Positions 55,501 to 63,697 are shown, numbered from the stretch's first letter. The stretch: 64,000 nt of DNA from Actinomadura nitritigenes (GCF_017573545.1 NZ_JAGEOK010000015.1:124001-188000); one strand, 5' to 3'. The notes: generated by a model not told the origin, from the sequence alone. Numbers and translations are program-made.

Positions 55501-55920
55501 GGCGGCCTCGAACCGGGACGGGTCGATGGCGCGGCCGTCCAGCTCGACGTACAGGTGCGCGGCGACCGAGCCGAGGGACTGGCCGGAGTCGCGGCCGATC
55601 CAGTACGCGTGCTGCATGAGGGCGAGCGGGAACGGGCCGTCCGGCTCCCCGCCGCCCGCCTCGCCGCCGGACCCGGGTCCGGGTTCCGGCGGGCGGGCCT
55701 CCATCTGGCCGCGCTCGGCGAGCAGGTCCCACCAGGCGGCGAGGGTGGGCCGCTCGGCCAGCTCGGCGAACCGGACCTCGACGCCGCGGCGGCGGAGCCG
55801 GCCGGTCAGCCGCATGAGGCGGATCGAGTCCATCCCGAGCTCGATGAGGTTGTCGCCGGGCCCTGCGTCCTCGCCCAGCTCGTCGGCCAGCGCGACGTGC
55901 AGCTCTTCTCGGGTCAGCAC
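52549..55920 (-). CDS. Initiating siderophore NRPS: ArCP-Cy-A-PCP
   Basis: 1123 residues. Aryl carrier domain at 1-75 (phosphopantetheine Ser in LIELGMDSIRLM). Heterocyclisation domain at about 95-500, with the diagnostic DMVAADAMS (D-x4-D-A-x-S) near 226 replacing HHxxxDG. A domain at about 525-1000: YVLFTSGSTGEPKGVEVPHG near 668; code read as DLFNLG-(L/A)-IH, of the Cys/Ser/Thr class, with ALGGTTETAIHS typical of Cy-coupled modules. PCP at about 1040 (LGGDSVLA). This is the MbtB/PchE layout: salicylate is loaded on ArCP and joined to Ser, Thr or Cys, then cyclised to an oxazoline or thiazoline. It has no thioesterase. The GTG at 55920 has GAGGGGAG 5 nt upstream. Confidence 0.93.
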   Translation of the reverse strand: MLTREELHVALADELGEDAGPGDNLIELGMDSIRLMRLTGRLRRRGVEVRFAELAERPTLAAWWDLLAERGQMEARPPEPGPGSGGEAGGGEPDGPFPLALMQHAYWIGRDSGQSLGSVAAHLYVELDGRAIDPSRFEAAVRALAGRHPMLRVAVGDDGTQRILPERPGPAVTVHDLRGAADPGPELDRIRGEMSRQRLPIEDGRVFDARLSLLPDGTARLHLDVDMVAADAMSYRVMLADLAALYEGETLAPIRYGYARYLADDPRADAREQDRRWWADRLADLPGPPELPVVPEPGDEVERLHHWLPPEGKARLIARAHAAGVTPAMALAAVFAEVVGAWSATPRFLLNLPLFHREPVHPDVDSVVGDFTGSIMLEADLSGERAFAERARALQANLHTGGAHSDYSGLEVLRDLSRLRGEQVLAPIVHTSALNLGELFGDAVRERFGEPAWIISQGPQVLLDAQVTEVSGGLLLNWDVRRPAFPGGVAEAMFAAYTGAIARLGADGADWDAPLGIGAPPEQLRVRDRLNATEAPPSSTLAEGFFEHARRAPDAPALHWGDDGTLTYADLADRALRIAAALVAQGVRPGDRVSIELPKGPGQAAAALGVLAAGAAYVPIGPDQPDARRERIRASAAVAASVAPGFEPAAEPLAEPVAVRPDQVAYVLFTSGSTGEPKGVEVPHGAAMNTIGDLVGRFALGPDDVALAVSALDFDLSVFDLFAPWTAGGAVVIPGEDERRDAARWNALAARWSVTVLNSVPSVLEMLLRSGPVPSLRLVLLGGDWVGTHLPGLLAERAPGARFVALGGTTETAIHSTVQEVAGEVPADWRAVPYGVPLGGVACRVVDDLGRDRPDWVAGELWIGGAGVADGYTGDPERTADRFVVRGGVRWYRTGDLACYRPDGTLEFLGRRDHQVKVRGFRIELGEVEAALRDHPAVERAVALLAGDRLCAAVTPGEVPADAVLARARDLVPPHMVPEVLVPVAELPLTANGKVDRRALAALAAAEAGEDAAPYAEPATPLERVLARIAAEVLGRERVGADADFFALGGDSVLATTVVARLREALDTSALPVRVLFAERTIARIARRFTELEDAPGRLEAVAAIWLEVDAMSDDEIEARLAR

Positions 55921-55935
55921 GGAACTCCCCTCAAT

Positions 55936-55954
55936 TTAGGTAAGGCTAACCTAA
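55936..55954. promoter_or_regulatory. IdeR/DtxR iron box 5
   Basis: TTAGGTAAGGCTAACCTAA, close to consensus and embedded in a longer near-palindrome that starts and ends with CAATTT/AAATTG. It is directly upstream of the small NRPS gene. Confidence 0.85.
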
Positions 55955-56008
55955 ATTGATCGCCGGTCCGGCGTCAACGCGAGGCCGGGAGCGCCGGCGT
56001 GGCGGCCG

Positions 56009-57037
56009 TCAGGCCGCGGCGCGGCGGCCCGCCGTGAGCAGCAGCCAGGCCAGGTAGGCGCCGCCGAGTACGCCGGTCACCACCCCGACCGGCATCGCCA
56101 CCGGCAGGTGCAGCGAGACGAGGTCGCCGCAGGCGAGCAGGGCCGCACCGGTCAGCCCGGCGGGCAGCAGCTGCGCGCCCGGACGGCGGGTCAGCCGCCG
56201 CGCGAGCTGCGGCGCCGCGAGCGCGACGAACGGCACCGGGCCGGCCGCCGCGGTCGCCGCCGCGACGAGGCCGACGCCCGCGACCGTGAGCAGCGCGCGC
56301 GTCCGCTGGACGGGCACGCCGAGCGCGCGCGCCGCGTCGTCGCCCATCTCCCCCATGCCGAGCGGGCGGGCGAGCAGCAGCGCCATCGGGACGAGCACCG
56401 CGAGCGCGGCGGCGAGCGGCGCGGCCTGCGCCCAGCCGCGCCCGTTCAGGCTCCCGGTCAGCCAGAACGCGGCCTCGTACGCCTCGCGCAGTTCGGCGCG
56501 GGTGATGAGGTAGGAGTTCGCCGCCTCCAGCATCGCGGCGGCGGCCACGCCGATCAGCACCAGCCGGACGCCGTGCACGCCGCCGCCCCGGCGGTACGCG
56601 ACGGCGTACACCCCCGCCGCCGTCAGGAAGGCGCCCGCGACCGAGCCGACCGTGATCGCGACCGCGCCGCCGCCGAACACCAGGATCTGCAGCAGCGCGC
56701 CGGTCGCGGACCCGGTGGTGAAGCCGATGAGGTCGGGGCTGCCGAGCGGGTTGCGGGACATGCTCTGGAAGATCGCCCCGCTCATGCCGAGCGCCAGCCC
56801 GGCGAGCAGCCCGGTCGCGGCGCGCGGCAGCCGCAGCGTGCGGACGATGAAGCCGGTCGCCTGGTCGCCCTGCCCGGCGAGCGAGCGCACCACGTCGCCG
56901 GGCGAGACGGGGAACTCGCCGGAACCGACGACGAGCACCGCGGCGCCCGCCGCGACCAGCGCCACGAGCCCGCACACCAGCGCCGCCCGCGGCTCCCACC
57001 GGAACGACACCCCGCCCGCTCGCACCACCCGGCTCAC
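56009..57037 (-). CDS. FecCD-type ferric-siderophore permease, second subunit
   Basis: 342 residues with about nine or ten helices. BtuC/FecCD family landmarks are LRLPRAATGLLAGLALGMSG, FQSMSRNPLGSPDLIGFTTG and the cytoplasmic GDDAARALGVPVQRTR that contacts the ATPase. The GTG at 57037 overlaps the stop of the first permease gene by 4 nt (GTGA). The pair forms the heterodimeric inner-membrane channel for ferric siderophore import. No ABC ATPase gene is present in the window. Confidence 0.92.
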   Translation of the reverse strand: MSRVVRAGGVSFRWEPRAALVCGLVALVAAGAAVLVVGSGEFPVSPGDVVRSLAGQGDQATGFIVRTLRLPRAATGLLAGLALGMSGAIFQSMSRNPLGSPDLIGFTTGSATGALLQILVFGGGAVAITVGSVAGAFLTAAGVYAVAYRRGGGVHGVRLVLIGVAAAAMLEAANSYLITRAELREAYEAAFWLTGSLNGRGWAQAAPLAAALAVLVPMALLLARPLGMGEMGDDAARALGVPVQRTRALLTVAGVGLVAAATAAAGPVPFVALAAPQLARRLTRRPGAQLLPAGLTGAALLACGDLVSLHLPVAMPVGVVTGVLGGAYLAWLLLTAGRRAAA

Positions 57038-58095
57038 GGCTCGCGCGTCCCTCCGCGGCGGACGATCAGCATGAACAGCGGCGCGCCGAGGAACGCCGTG
57101 ACGATCCCGGTCTGCAGCTCGCCCGGCGCGGCGACGCGCCCCGCGATGTCGGCGGTGAGCAGCACGACGGGCGCCAGCAGCAGCGAGTACGGCAGCACCC
57201 AGCGCTGGTCGGGCCCGACGAGCGCGCGGACCGCGTACGGGACGGCGAGGCCGAGGAAGGTGATCGGCCCGACGGCCGCGGTCGCCGACCCGCACAGCAG
57301 CACGACCGCCAGCGCGCCGAGCGCCCGCGTCCGCCCCGGACGGGCGCCGAGCGCCCGGCCCGCCTCGTCGCCGAGGCCGAGGGCGTTCAGCGGGCGGGCC
57401 AGCAGCAGCGCCAGCGCCGTCCCGGCGGCGATGAACGGCAGGATCCGGGCGAACACCGCGGCGTCCCGTCCGGCGAGGGTGCCGACCTGCCAGAACCGGA
57501 AGCCGTTGAAGGCGCGCGGGCTGAGCAGCATCAGGCCGGCCGTCAGCGCGCTGGCCACGGCGTTGACGGCGGCCCCCGCGAGCACCAGCCGCGCGGGCGA
57601 CGTGCCGCCGCGCCCCCGCGCGCCGATCGCGTGGACGAGCACCGCGGCCCCGGCGGCGCCGGCGAACGCGGCCCACACGTAGGCCAGGACGTCGTCGGCG
57701 CGGAACGCCCCTATGACGATGACGACCGCGAGGGCGGCGCCGCCGTTCACGCCGAGCAGGCCGGGTTCCGCCAGCGGGTTGCGGGTGAGGGCCTGCATCA
57801 CCGCGCCGGCGAGGCCGAGCGCGGCGCCGACGCCGATCCCGAGCAGGGTGCGCGGGAGCCGCAGCTCGTGCACGATCAGCGCGTCCCGCGACCCGTCCGG
57901 CGAGAGCACGGCCGGCGCGACCCGGCCGATCGGGACGTGCTCGGCGCCGACGGCCAGGCTCGCGGCGGCCGCCAGCAGCAGGAGGACGGCGAGAACGCCG
58001 AGCCCGGCCCAGCGCCCCGCCGGATGCCGGACGGGGGGCGCGGCGGCCTCCTTCGCCGGGGGTGTGCGGGGGGTTCTCCGCGCGAGAGGCAGCAC
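57034..58095 (-). CDS. FecCD-type ferric-siderophore permease, first subunit
   Basis: 353 residues. After a basic N-terminus come about ten helices with LRLPRTLLGIGVGAALGLAG, MQALTRNPLAEPGLLGVNGG and the ATPase-contact GDEAGRALGARPGRTR, all diagnostic of the FecCD family. The GTG start at 58095 lies right next to iron box 6, so transcription from that promoter is expected under low iron. Coupled to the second permease gene by a GTGA overlap. Confidence 0.92.
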   Translation of the reverse strand: MLPLARRTPRTPPAKEAAAPPVRHPAGRWAGLGVLAVLLLLAAAASLAVGAEHVPIGRVAPAVLSPDGSRDALIVHELRLPRTLLGIGVGAALGLAGAVMQALTRNPLAEPGLLGVNGGAALAVVIVIGAFRADDVLAYVWAAFAGAAGAAVLVHAIGARGRGGTSPARLVLAGAAVNAVASALTAGLMLLSPRAFNGFRFWQVGTLAGRDAAVFARILPFIAAGTALALLLARPLNALGLGDEAGRALGARPGRTRALGALAVVLLCGSATAAVGPITFLGLAVPYAVRALVGPDQRWVLPYSLLLAPVVLLTADIAGRVAAPGELQTGIVTAFLGAPLFMLIVRRGGTREP

Positions 58096-58126
58096 GGCAA
58101 GTAAGGCTAGCCTAAGCTAACTTGCC
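58096..58126. promoter_or_regulatory. IdeR/DtxR iron box 6 in a 31-bp inverted repeat
   Basis: The core TAAGGCTAGCCTAAGCTAA (58102-58120) lies within the inverted repeat GGCAAGT ... ACTTGCC, immediately upstream of the permease start codon. It probably serves the permease operon; the TetR gene on the other side starts about 115 bp away. Confidence 0.75.
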
Positions 58127-58175
58127 GCTTCCACCCCCCTTTCCCTCCGCCCCCCGAGCCGCCGCACCCCCTCCG

Positions 58176-58228
58176 CCAATACACGTGTATGGTGTACATC
58201 GGTATTGGGAACTGAACGCTTGTATTGG
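58176..58228. promoter_or_regulatory. TetR operator region of the ABC exporter operon
   Basis: The perfect 12-bp palindrome ATACACGTGTAT (58179-58190) sits between CCAATAC (58176-58182) and its inverse GTATTGG, found at 58202 and again at 58222. The last copy overlaps the ribosome site. This is a likely binding region for the TetR protein encoded just downstream. Confidence 0.6.
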
Positions 58229-58241
58229 AGGAGGCGGGAGC

Positions 58242-58934
58242 GTGACGGAGACAGGCCCCGCACCGGAGGACCTGACGGCGCGGGCGCGGATCAGGGACGC
58301 CGCGCTGGAGATGTTCGCCGAGCACGGGATGAGGGGCGCGACGTTCCGCGGCATCGCCGAGGCCGCGGGCGTGTCGGTCGGGCTCGTCCAGCACCACTTC
58401 GGCTCCAAGCAGGAGCTGCGGGAGGCGTGCGACGCCTACGCGCTGGACACGATCCACCGGCTCAGCGCCGAGAAGATCGACGGCATCGGCGACCCGGGGT
58501 TCCTGGCGAAGGCGATGCGGATCGACCTGCCGGTGCGGCGCTACCTCGCCCGCGCGCTCGTCGACGGCTCCCCCGCCGCGGCGCGGGTGTTCGACGACCT
58601 GGTCGACACCACCGAGCGCTACTTCGTCGAACCGCTGCCGCCCGGCGTCAACGCGCCCGCCACCGCCGACGTGCACGCCTACTCCGCCGCGCTCGTCGCG
58701 ATGTCGATCGGGATGGAGGTCCTGCACGAGCACCTGTCGCGGGCGCTGGGCGTCGACACCTTCACCCCGGAGGGCTCGCTGCGGCTGCGCCGCGCCCTCT
58801 TCGAGATCTTCGACGACCGCCTGCTGAGCCCGGAGCTCGCGGCGCGCGCCCGCGCCGCGATGCGGGAGTACGAGAGCGGGAACTTCGGGCGCACCGCCCC
58901 CATCGGGGAAGACCCGGGAGAGAAGGCAGGATGA
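58242..58934 (+). CDS. TetR-family regulator of the ABC exporter
   Basis: 230 residues. The N-terminal helix-turn-helix is seen in HGMRGATFRGIAEAAGVSVG followed by LVQHHFGSKQELREA (about 30-65), with a variable ligand domain after it. First gene of a three-gene operon (ATGA overlap with the ABC ATPase gene), so it most likely represses the exporter. The GTG at 58242 follows GGAGGAGG. Confidence 0.9.
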   Translation: MTETGPAPEDLTARARIRDAALEMFAEHGMRGATFRGIAEAAGVSVGLVQHHFGSKQELREACDAYALDTIHRLSAEKIDGIGDPGFLAKAMRIDLPVRRYLARALVDGSPAAARVFDDLVDTTERYFVEPLPPGVNAPATADVHAYSAALVAMSIGMEVLHEHLSRALGVDTFTPEGSLRLRRALFEIFDDRLLSPELAARARAAMREYESGNFGRTAPIGEDPGEKAG

Positions 58935-59848
58935 CTGAGGCAGTACGGGCCGACGGCCTGGTCAAGACGTTCGGCAGGACGCGCGCGCTCGACGGGCTCG
59001 ACCTGAGCGTGGCGTCCGGCGAGGTGCACGGCTTCCTCGGCCCGAACGGCGCCGGGAAGTCCACCACCGTCCGCGTCCTGCTCGGGCTGATGCGCGCCGA
59101 CGCCGGGACAGCCCGGCTGCTCGGCGGGGACCCGTGGCACGACGCGACCGCGCTGCACCGGCGCCTCGCCTACGTCCCCGGCGACGTCACGCTGTGGCCC
59201 AACCTGTCCGGCGGCGAGGTCATCGACCTGCTCGGGCGGCTGCGCGGCGGGCTGGACGAGCGCCGCCGCGACGACCTCCTCGACCGCTTCGAGCTGGACC
59301 CGAAGAAGCGGGGGCGCGCCTACTCCAAGGGCAACCGGCAGAAGGTCGCGCTCGTCGCCGCGTTCGCGTCCGACGCGGAGCTGCTCATCCTGGACGAGCC
59401 CACCTCCGGCCTCGACCCGCTCATGGAGGAGGCGTTCCAGGAGTGCGTGCGGGAGGAGCGGCACGCCGGGCGGACGGTCCTGCTGTCGAGCCACATCCTC
59501 AGCGAGGTGGAGGCGCTCTGCGACCGCGTCACCATCATCCGCAAGGGCCGCACGGTGGAGACCGGCACGCTCGCCGAACTTCGCCACCTGACCCGCACGT
59601 CGATCCGCGCGGAGCTCGCCGCGCCGCCCGACGGCGTCCCGCTGCCCGGTGCGCACGACGTGCGCATCGACGGCAACACCCTCACCTTCGAGGTCGAGAC
59701 GGCCGAGCTGGACGCCGCGCTCCGGCAGCTCACCGAGATCGGCGTCCGCTCCCTCACCAGCCGGCCGCCCACGCTCGAGGAGCTGTTCCTGCGGCACTAC
59801 GAGAACGACAAGGCCGGACGGACCCTGCAGGAAGGCGGGGTGTCATGA
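58931..59848 (+). CDS. ABC exporter ATP-binding protein
   Basis: 305 residues. Walker A GPNGAGKST (about residue 39), signature region AYSKGNRQKVALVAAF (a departure from LSGGQ that is usual in this group), Walker B LLILDEPTSGLDPL, and the His-loop VLLSSHILSEVE. The C-terminal 80 residues form the accessory domain of the CcmA/DrrA-like ATPases. It pairs with the large permease that follows (ATGA overlap). The substrate may be an antibiotic or lipid; not shown. Confidence 0.93.
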   Translation: MTEAVRADGLVKTFGRTRALDGLDLSVASGEVHGFLGPNGAGKSTTVRVLLGLMRADAGTARLLGGDPWHDATALHRRLAYVPGDVTLWPNLSGGEVIDLLGRLRGGLDERRRDDLLDRFELDPKKRGRAYSKGNRQKVALVAAFASDAELLILDEPTSGLDPLMEEAFQECVREERHAGRTVLLSSHILSEVEALCDRVTIIRKGRTVETGTLAELRHLTRTSIRAELAAPPDGVPLPGAHDVRIDGNTLTFEVETAELDAALRQLTEIGVRSLTSRPPTLEELFLRHYENDKAGRTLQEGGVS

Positions 59849-61482
59849 CCGCCACGACCCTGCCGCCCTCGGCACGGGCCGCCCGCGCGGAGGGCGGCCT
59901 CGCGGGCACGGGCACGCTGCTGAAGATGTGGCTGCGCCGCGACCGCGTCATGATGCCGTCCTGGATCTACGTGCTCACCGCGCTGGTCGCCAGCACCGTG
60001 TACAGCTTCAAGAACGGGTACGACACGCCCGCGGCGCTGCGGAGCTTCGCGCGCGGCATCGACGGGAACCCGTCCATGCGGGCGCTGTACGGGCCGGTGC
60101 TGAACGACCACACGGCCGCGGGCGTCAGCGCGTGGCGCGTCGGCACGACCGGCGCCGCGCTCACCGCCGTCATGTGCGTGCTGCTCGTCGTCCGGCACAC
60201 CCGCGCCGAGGAGGAGACCGGCCGGCTGGAGCTGGTCGGCGCTGCCGCCGTCGGGCGCCGCGCCCCGCTGACCGCCGCGCTGGCCGCCGCCGTGACCGCC
60301 GCCGCGGCCGCGGCGTCCCTGGCCGCCGCCGTCATGATCCTCTTCGGGCTGCCGGCCGCCGGGTCGGTCGCGTTCGGGCTGTCCTGGTTCGGGGCGGGCC
60401 TGGTGTTCGCCGGGGTCGCCGCCGTCACCGCCCAGCTCGCCGAGACGTCCCGGCTGGCCAACGGGCTGGCGTTCGCCGTGCTCGCCGCCGCGTACCTGGT
60501 CCGGGGCGTGGCGGACGCCGGGTCCGCGCACTGGGCGTCCTGGCTGTCCCCGATCGGCTGGGCGCAGCGGGTGCGCCCGCACGCGGGCGAGCAGTGGGCC
60601 GTGCTGCTGCTCCCGCTGCTGGCGTCCGCGGTCCTCGTCGCGGCCGCGTACGCGCTGGCCGGGCGCCGCGACCTCGGCGCCGGGATCATCGCCCCCTCGC
60701 CGGGACCGGCCCGGGCGGCGCCGTCGCTGCGCGGCCCGCTCGCCCTGTCATGGCGGCTGCAGCGCGGCTCGCTGCTCGGCTGGTCCGTTGGGTTCCTGGT
60801 GTACGGGCTCGCCATCGGCGGCGTCGCCGACGGCGTCGGCGACCTGGTCAACGGCAGCGACGCCGTCCTCGACGACATCCGCAGGATGGGCGGGCAGCAG
60901 GACCTCGCGGACGCCTTCCTCGCCACCTCCATGGGCCTCATGGCCCTGTTCACGTCGGCCTACGCGGTGCAGAGCGTGCTCCGGATGCGGGCGGAGGAGA
61001 GCGGCGGGCGCCTCGAGCCGGTGCTCGCGGCCGCCGTCGGCCGGACCCGCTGGGCCGTCGCGGGCCTCGCCGTCACCGTCGCGGGCACGGTGGTCCTCCT
61101 CGGCCTCAGCGGGCTCGCCGTCGGGCTGGTGCACGGAGCCCGCTCCCACGACCTGGGCGGCCAGCTCCCCCGGCAGCTCGGCGCCGCGCTCGTGCAGCTG
61201 CCGGCGGTGTGGGTCGTCGCCGCCGTGACCGCGCTGCTCTTCGGCCTGCTCCCCCGCGCGACGTCCGCCGCGTGGGGCGTGCTGGCCGGGTGCCTGCTGC
61301 TCGGGCAGGTCGGGCCGCTGCTGAAGCTGCCGCAGGCGGTCATGGACGTCTCGCCGTTCACGCACACGCCGAAGCTGCCCGGCGGCGGCTTCGACGTCCT
61401 GCCGGTCGCCGCGCTCACCGCCGTCGCGGTCGCCGTCGCCGGGGCGGCGCTGCTCGGCTTCCGGCGCCGCGACATCGGCTGA
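59845..61482 (+). CDS. ABC exporter permease (duplicated)
   Basis: 545 residues with two sets of about six hydrophobic helices. It resembles the polyketide-antibiotic ABC exporter permeases of actinomycetes: RHTRAEEETGRLELVGAAAV in the first half matches RMRAEESGGRLEPVLAAAVG in the second half, showing an internal duplication. Coupled to the ATPase gene and ending at a strong hairpin. Role: efflux, inferred. Confidence 0.88.
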   Translation: MTATTLPPSARAARAEGGLAGTGTLLKMWLRRDRVMMPSWIYVLTALVASTVYSFKNGYDTPAALRSFARGIDGNPSMRALYGPVLNDHTAAGVSAWRVGTTGAALTAVMCVLLVVRHTRAEEETGRLELVGAAAVGRRAPLTAALAAAVTAAAAAASLAAAVMILFGLPAAGSVAFGLSWFGAGLVFAGVAAVTAQLAETSRLANGLAFAVLAAAYLVRGVADAGSAHWASWLSPIGWAQRVRPHAGEQWAVLLLPLLASAVLVAAAYALAGRRDLGAGIIAPSPGPARAAPSLRGPLALSWRLQRGSLLGWSVGFLVYGLAIGGVADGVGDLVNGSDAVLDDIRRMGGQQDLADAFLATSMGLMALFTSAYAVQSVLRMRAEESGGRLEPVLAAAVGRTRWAVAGLAVTVAGTVVLLGLSGLAVGLVHGARSHDLGGQLPRQLGAALVQLPAVWVVAAVTALLFGLLPRATSAAWGVLAGCLLLGQVGPLLKLPQAVMDVSPFTHTPKLPGGGFDVLPVAALTAVAVAVAGAALLGFRRRDIG

Positions 61483-61484
61483 GC

Positions 61485-61519
61485 CCCGGGGGCACCGGGG
61501 ACGTCCCGGTGCCCCCGGG
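61485..61519. terminator. 15-bp stem bidirectional terminator
   Basis: CCCGGGGGCACCGGG (61485-61499) pairs perfectly with CCCGGTGCCCCCGGG (61505-61519) around GACGT, between the ABC permease gene and the convergent 48-residue gene. Confidence 0.75.
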
Positions 61520-61521
61520 CA

Positions 61522-61668
61522 TCAGGAGGCGTCGTGGTCGGGGTGGGAGAGCAGCCACGCCCAGATGGCGGCCGGGTCCTCGGCGGTGCGCCGGGCGCCG
61601 CAGTGGCAGATGCCGGTGAGCCGGTCCGAGCCCGGGGACCACTCCACCCGCAGGCGGCCGGCGCTCAC
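61522..61668 (-). CDS. 48-residue protein coupled to the Rieske oxygenase
   Basis: Small soluble protein (RLRVEWSPGSDRLTGICHCG and AEDPAAIWAWLLSHPDH). The CHCG stretch plus two His near the C-terminus could bind a metal. Its GTG overlaps the stop of the oxygenase gene by 4 nt (GTGA) and a terminator follows, so it looks like a real last gene of that operon. No family recognised. Confidence 0.55.
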   Translation of the reverse strand: MSAGRLRVEWSPGSDRLTGICHCGARRTAEDPAAIWAWLLSHPDHDAS

Positions 61669-62687
61669 CGCTCCGCCGTGAGGCGCTGGAGGACGCGCCG
61701 GGCGGCCAGCCCGCCGGTGTCGATGTTGATGGACAGCTCCTGGTACCCCTCGGGCTCGGCGGCGATCACCGTCTCCAGCAGGTTCAGCGCCTCGACGTCC
61801 TGCAGGACGACGGTGCGGTTGCTGTCGCGCAGGAACCGCGAGACGCCCTCGTCGTCCAGCGCGAAGTCGCGGGCGACCCACCAGAAGTCGTGGGTGGTCG
61901 TGTCGGTCTCCGGGACGATCGCGTAGCCGACCTCCACGTGGAACGCGTGCGGGTCGTCGCCGTCCGGGCCGGGCTCCACGCCGGTCGGCGCGATCCGGCT
62001 GTGCAGCAGGTAGAAGCACGGCGGGTGGTACTCGATGTCCTGCCACCGGTCGATCCGGCCCTCGACGCCGGTCGACTCGGAGTAGAACGGCGGGCACTCG
62101 ACGTCCTTCATGCGCCGGCTCACGTAGACGATCCCGGCCTCGTCGTCGACCTCCGTGGTGATCGGGGTCTGCGCGACCTCGGGCGTGCCGATGTACCCGG
62201 CGTGCAGGTAGGTCTCGTGGGACAGGTCGAGGAGGTTGTCGACGAGCAGTTCGTACCGGGCGGCGAGCGGCTCCATCCCCCGGACGGTCACGTAGTCCGG
62301 CGAGCTCAGCCAGGGGGCGCGCGGGATCGAGTCCGCGTCGCCCGTCCCGTCGCCGATCCACACCCAGACCAGCGAGTCCTGCTCGACGACCTGGTAGGCG
62401 GGGACGCGGGCGGTGCGCGGGATCCGGGTCTGCCCGGGCACGGCGACGCACGCCCCGTCGGGAGCGTAGGTGAAGCCGTGGTAGCCGCAGACGATCCGGT
62501 CGCCGTCGCGGTTGCTCGCCGACAGCGGGAAGCGCCGGTGCACGCAGCGGTCGGCGAGCGCGACGGCCTGCCCCGCCCCCGTGCGGTACATGACGAGCGG
62601 CTCGCCGCAGATCGTCCGGGCGAGCAGGCCGTCGCCGACCTCCTCGCTGTAGGCGGCGACGTACCACTGGTTGCGTGCGACGGCCAT
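61665..62687 (-). CDS. Rieske non-haem iron oxygenase, VanA-like
   Basis: 340 residues. The Rieske [2Fe-2S] cluster ligands are CVH (Cys48, His50) and CGYH (Cys67, His70). The mononuclear iron site is DNLLDLSHETYLHAGYIG (Asp154, His157, His162). The sequence order and the NQWYVAAYSEEVG start resemble vanillate O-demethylase oxygenase subunits, which demethylate aromatic methyl ethers; the actual substrate is open. No reductase gene is in the window. The upstream IclR gene probably controls it. Confidence 0.9.
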   Translation of the reverse strand: MAVARNQWYVAAYSEEVGDGLLARTICGEPLVMYRTGAGQAVALADRCVHRRFPLSASNRDGDRIVCGYHGFTYAPDGACVAVPGQTRIPRTARVPAYQVVEQDSLVWVWIGDGTGDADSIPRAPWLSSPDYVTVRGMEPLAARYELLVDNLLDLSHETYLHAGYIGTPEVAQTPITTEVDDEAGIVYVSRRMKDVECPPFYSESTGVEGRIDRWQDIEYHPPCFYLLHSRIAPTGVEPGPDGDDPHAFHVEVGYAIVPETDTTTHDFWWVARDFALDDEGVSRFLRDSNRTVVLQDVEALNLLETVIAAEPEGYQELSINIDTGGLAARRVLQRLTAER

Positions 62688-62766
62688 GGGCTGCTCCTCG
62701 GGGTGGACGACGGACCGTGCGGACGAGACGACCTTCGCCGCCGCCCGCGAGGCCGGACCACACCGA

Positions 62767-62781
62767 TTCCGTCCAACGGAA
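62767..62781. promoter_or_regulatory. Candidate IclR operator
   Basis: TTCCGT-CCA-ACGGAA, a perfect 6-bp inverted repeat, in the 123-bp gap between the IclR gene and the oxygenase gene. Confidence 0.45.
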
Positions 62782-62810
62782 GAACCCGCCCTTTCGGGAC
62801 GCGGCCTCGC

Positions 62811-63656
62811 TCAGACCTCGCGCATCGCCGACTCCGGCGGGCGCAGGGCGCGCGGCGCGCCGAGGGCCCGGGAGATGCCGCGGGCGCCGGCCCGCACGAC
62901 GGGGACGAGCGAGCGCGCCTCCCAGCCGGACGCCGGGACGACGACCGCGACGGCCGCCACGACCGCGTCGTCCGGCCCGAACACCGGCGCGCCGACCGAC
63001 ATCGCGAACGTCTCCACCTGCCCGTCGCTGACCGCGGCCCCGGTGCGGCGGACCTCGGCCAGGACGCGGCGCAGCTCGGAACCGGTGGTGATGGTCCTCG
63101 GGGTGAAGCGGCGCAGCGGCCCGGCGATCGCGCGTTCCTGCAGGTCCCTGCCGGAGTGCGCGAGCATGGCCAGGCCGACGCCGGTCGCGTGCGCCGGCCA
63201 GCGGCCGCCGACGCGGGAGAACACGTGCACGGCGTCGCGGGCGGAGATCCGCTCGATGTACACGACGTCCAGGCCGTCCAGGACGGCGAGGTGGACGTTC
63301 TCGTGGGTGGCCTCGTACAGGTCCTCCAGGAACGGCATCGCCGCCTCGCGGAGGGCCGGCCCCCGCGCGAGCGCGCCGACCTCCCACAGCCGCAGCCCGA
63401 CGCGGTAGAGGCCCGCGTCGTCGCGTTCGAGCGCGCCCCAGCACGCCAGCTCGCCGACGAGCCGGTGCGCCGTGGACAGCGGCAGCCCGGCGCGGCGCGC
63501 GATCTGGGTGATGGTCAGCGCCGGGCGCTCGGGCGTGAACGCGCCGAGGATGCCGAGGACCCGGGTGGTCACGGTGGGGCGCCGCCCGGGCGCGGCGGGC
63601 CGGGCGGCCGCGGCTCCGTGCGCCGCCGGCGGGGCGCCGGGTCCTTCGTCGAGCAT
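62811..63656 (-). CDS. IclR-family regulator
   Basis: 281 residues. An N-terminal Ala/Pro-rich leader of about 28 residues precedes the winged helix (LTITQIARRAGLPLSTAHRL, about 48-67) and the GAF-like effector domain (EATHENVHLAVLDGLDVVYI; AMSVGAPVFGPDDAVVAAV). Such regulators commonly control aromatic catabolism, which fits the Rieske oxygenase gene directly downstream. The ATG at 63656 is used; later starts would trim the leader. Confidence 0.9.
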   Translation of the reverse strand: MLDEGPGAPPAAHGAAAARPAAPGRRPTVTTRVLGILGAFTPERPALTITQIARRAGLPLSTAHRLVGELACWGALERDDAGLYRVGLRLWEVGALARGPALREAAMPFLEDLYEATHENVHLAVLDGLDVVYIERISARDAVHVFSRVGGRWPAHATGVGLAMLAHSGRDLQERAIAGPLRRFTPRTITTGSELRRVLAEVRRTGAAVSDGQVETFAMSVGAPVFGPDDAVVAAVAVVVPASGWEARSLVPVVRAGARGISRALGAPRALRPPESAMREV

Positions 63657-63697
63657 GCGGGCCGTCCTCTCGGGGCGTCACGGTCGAAGTTAGGCGT

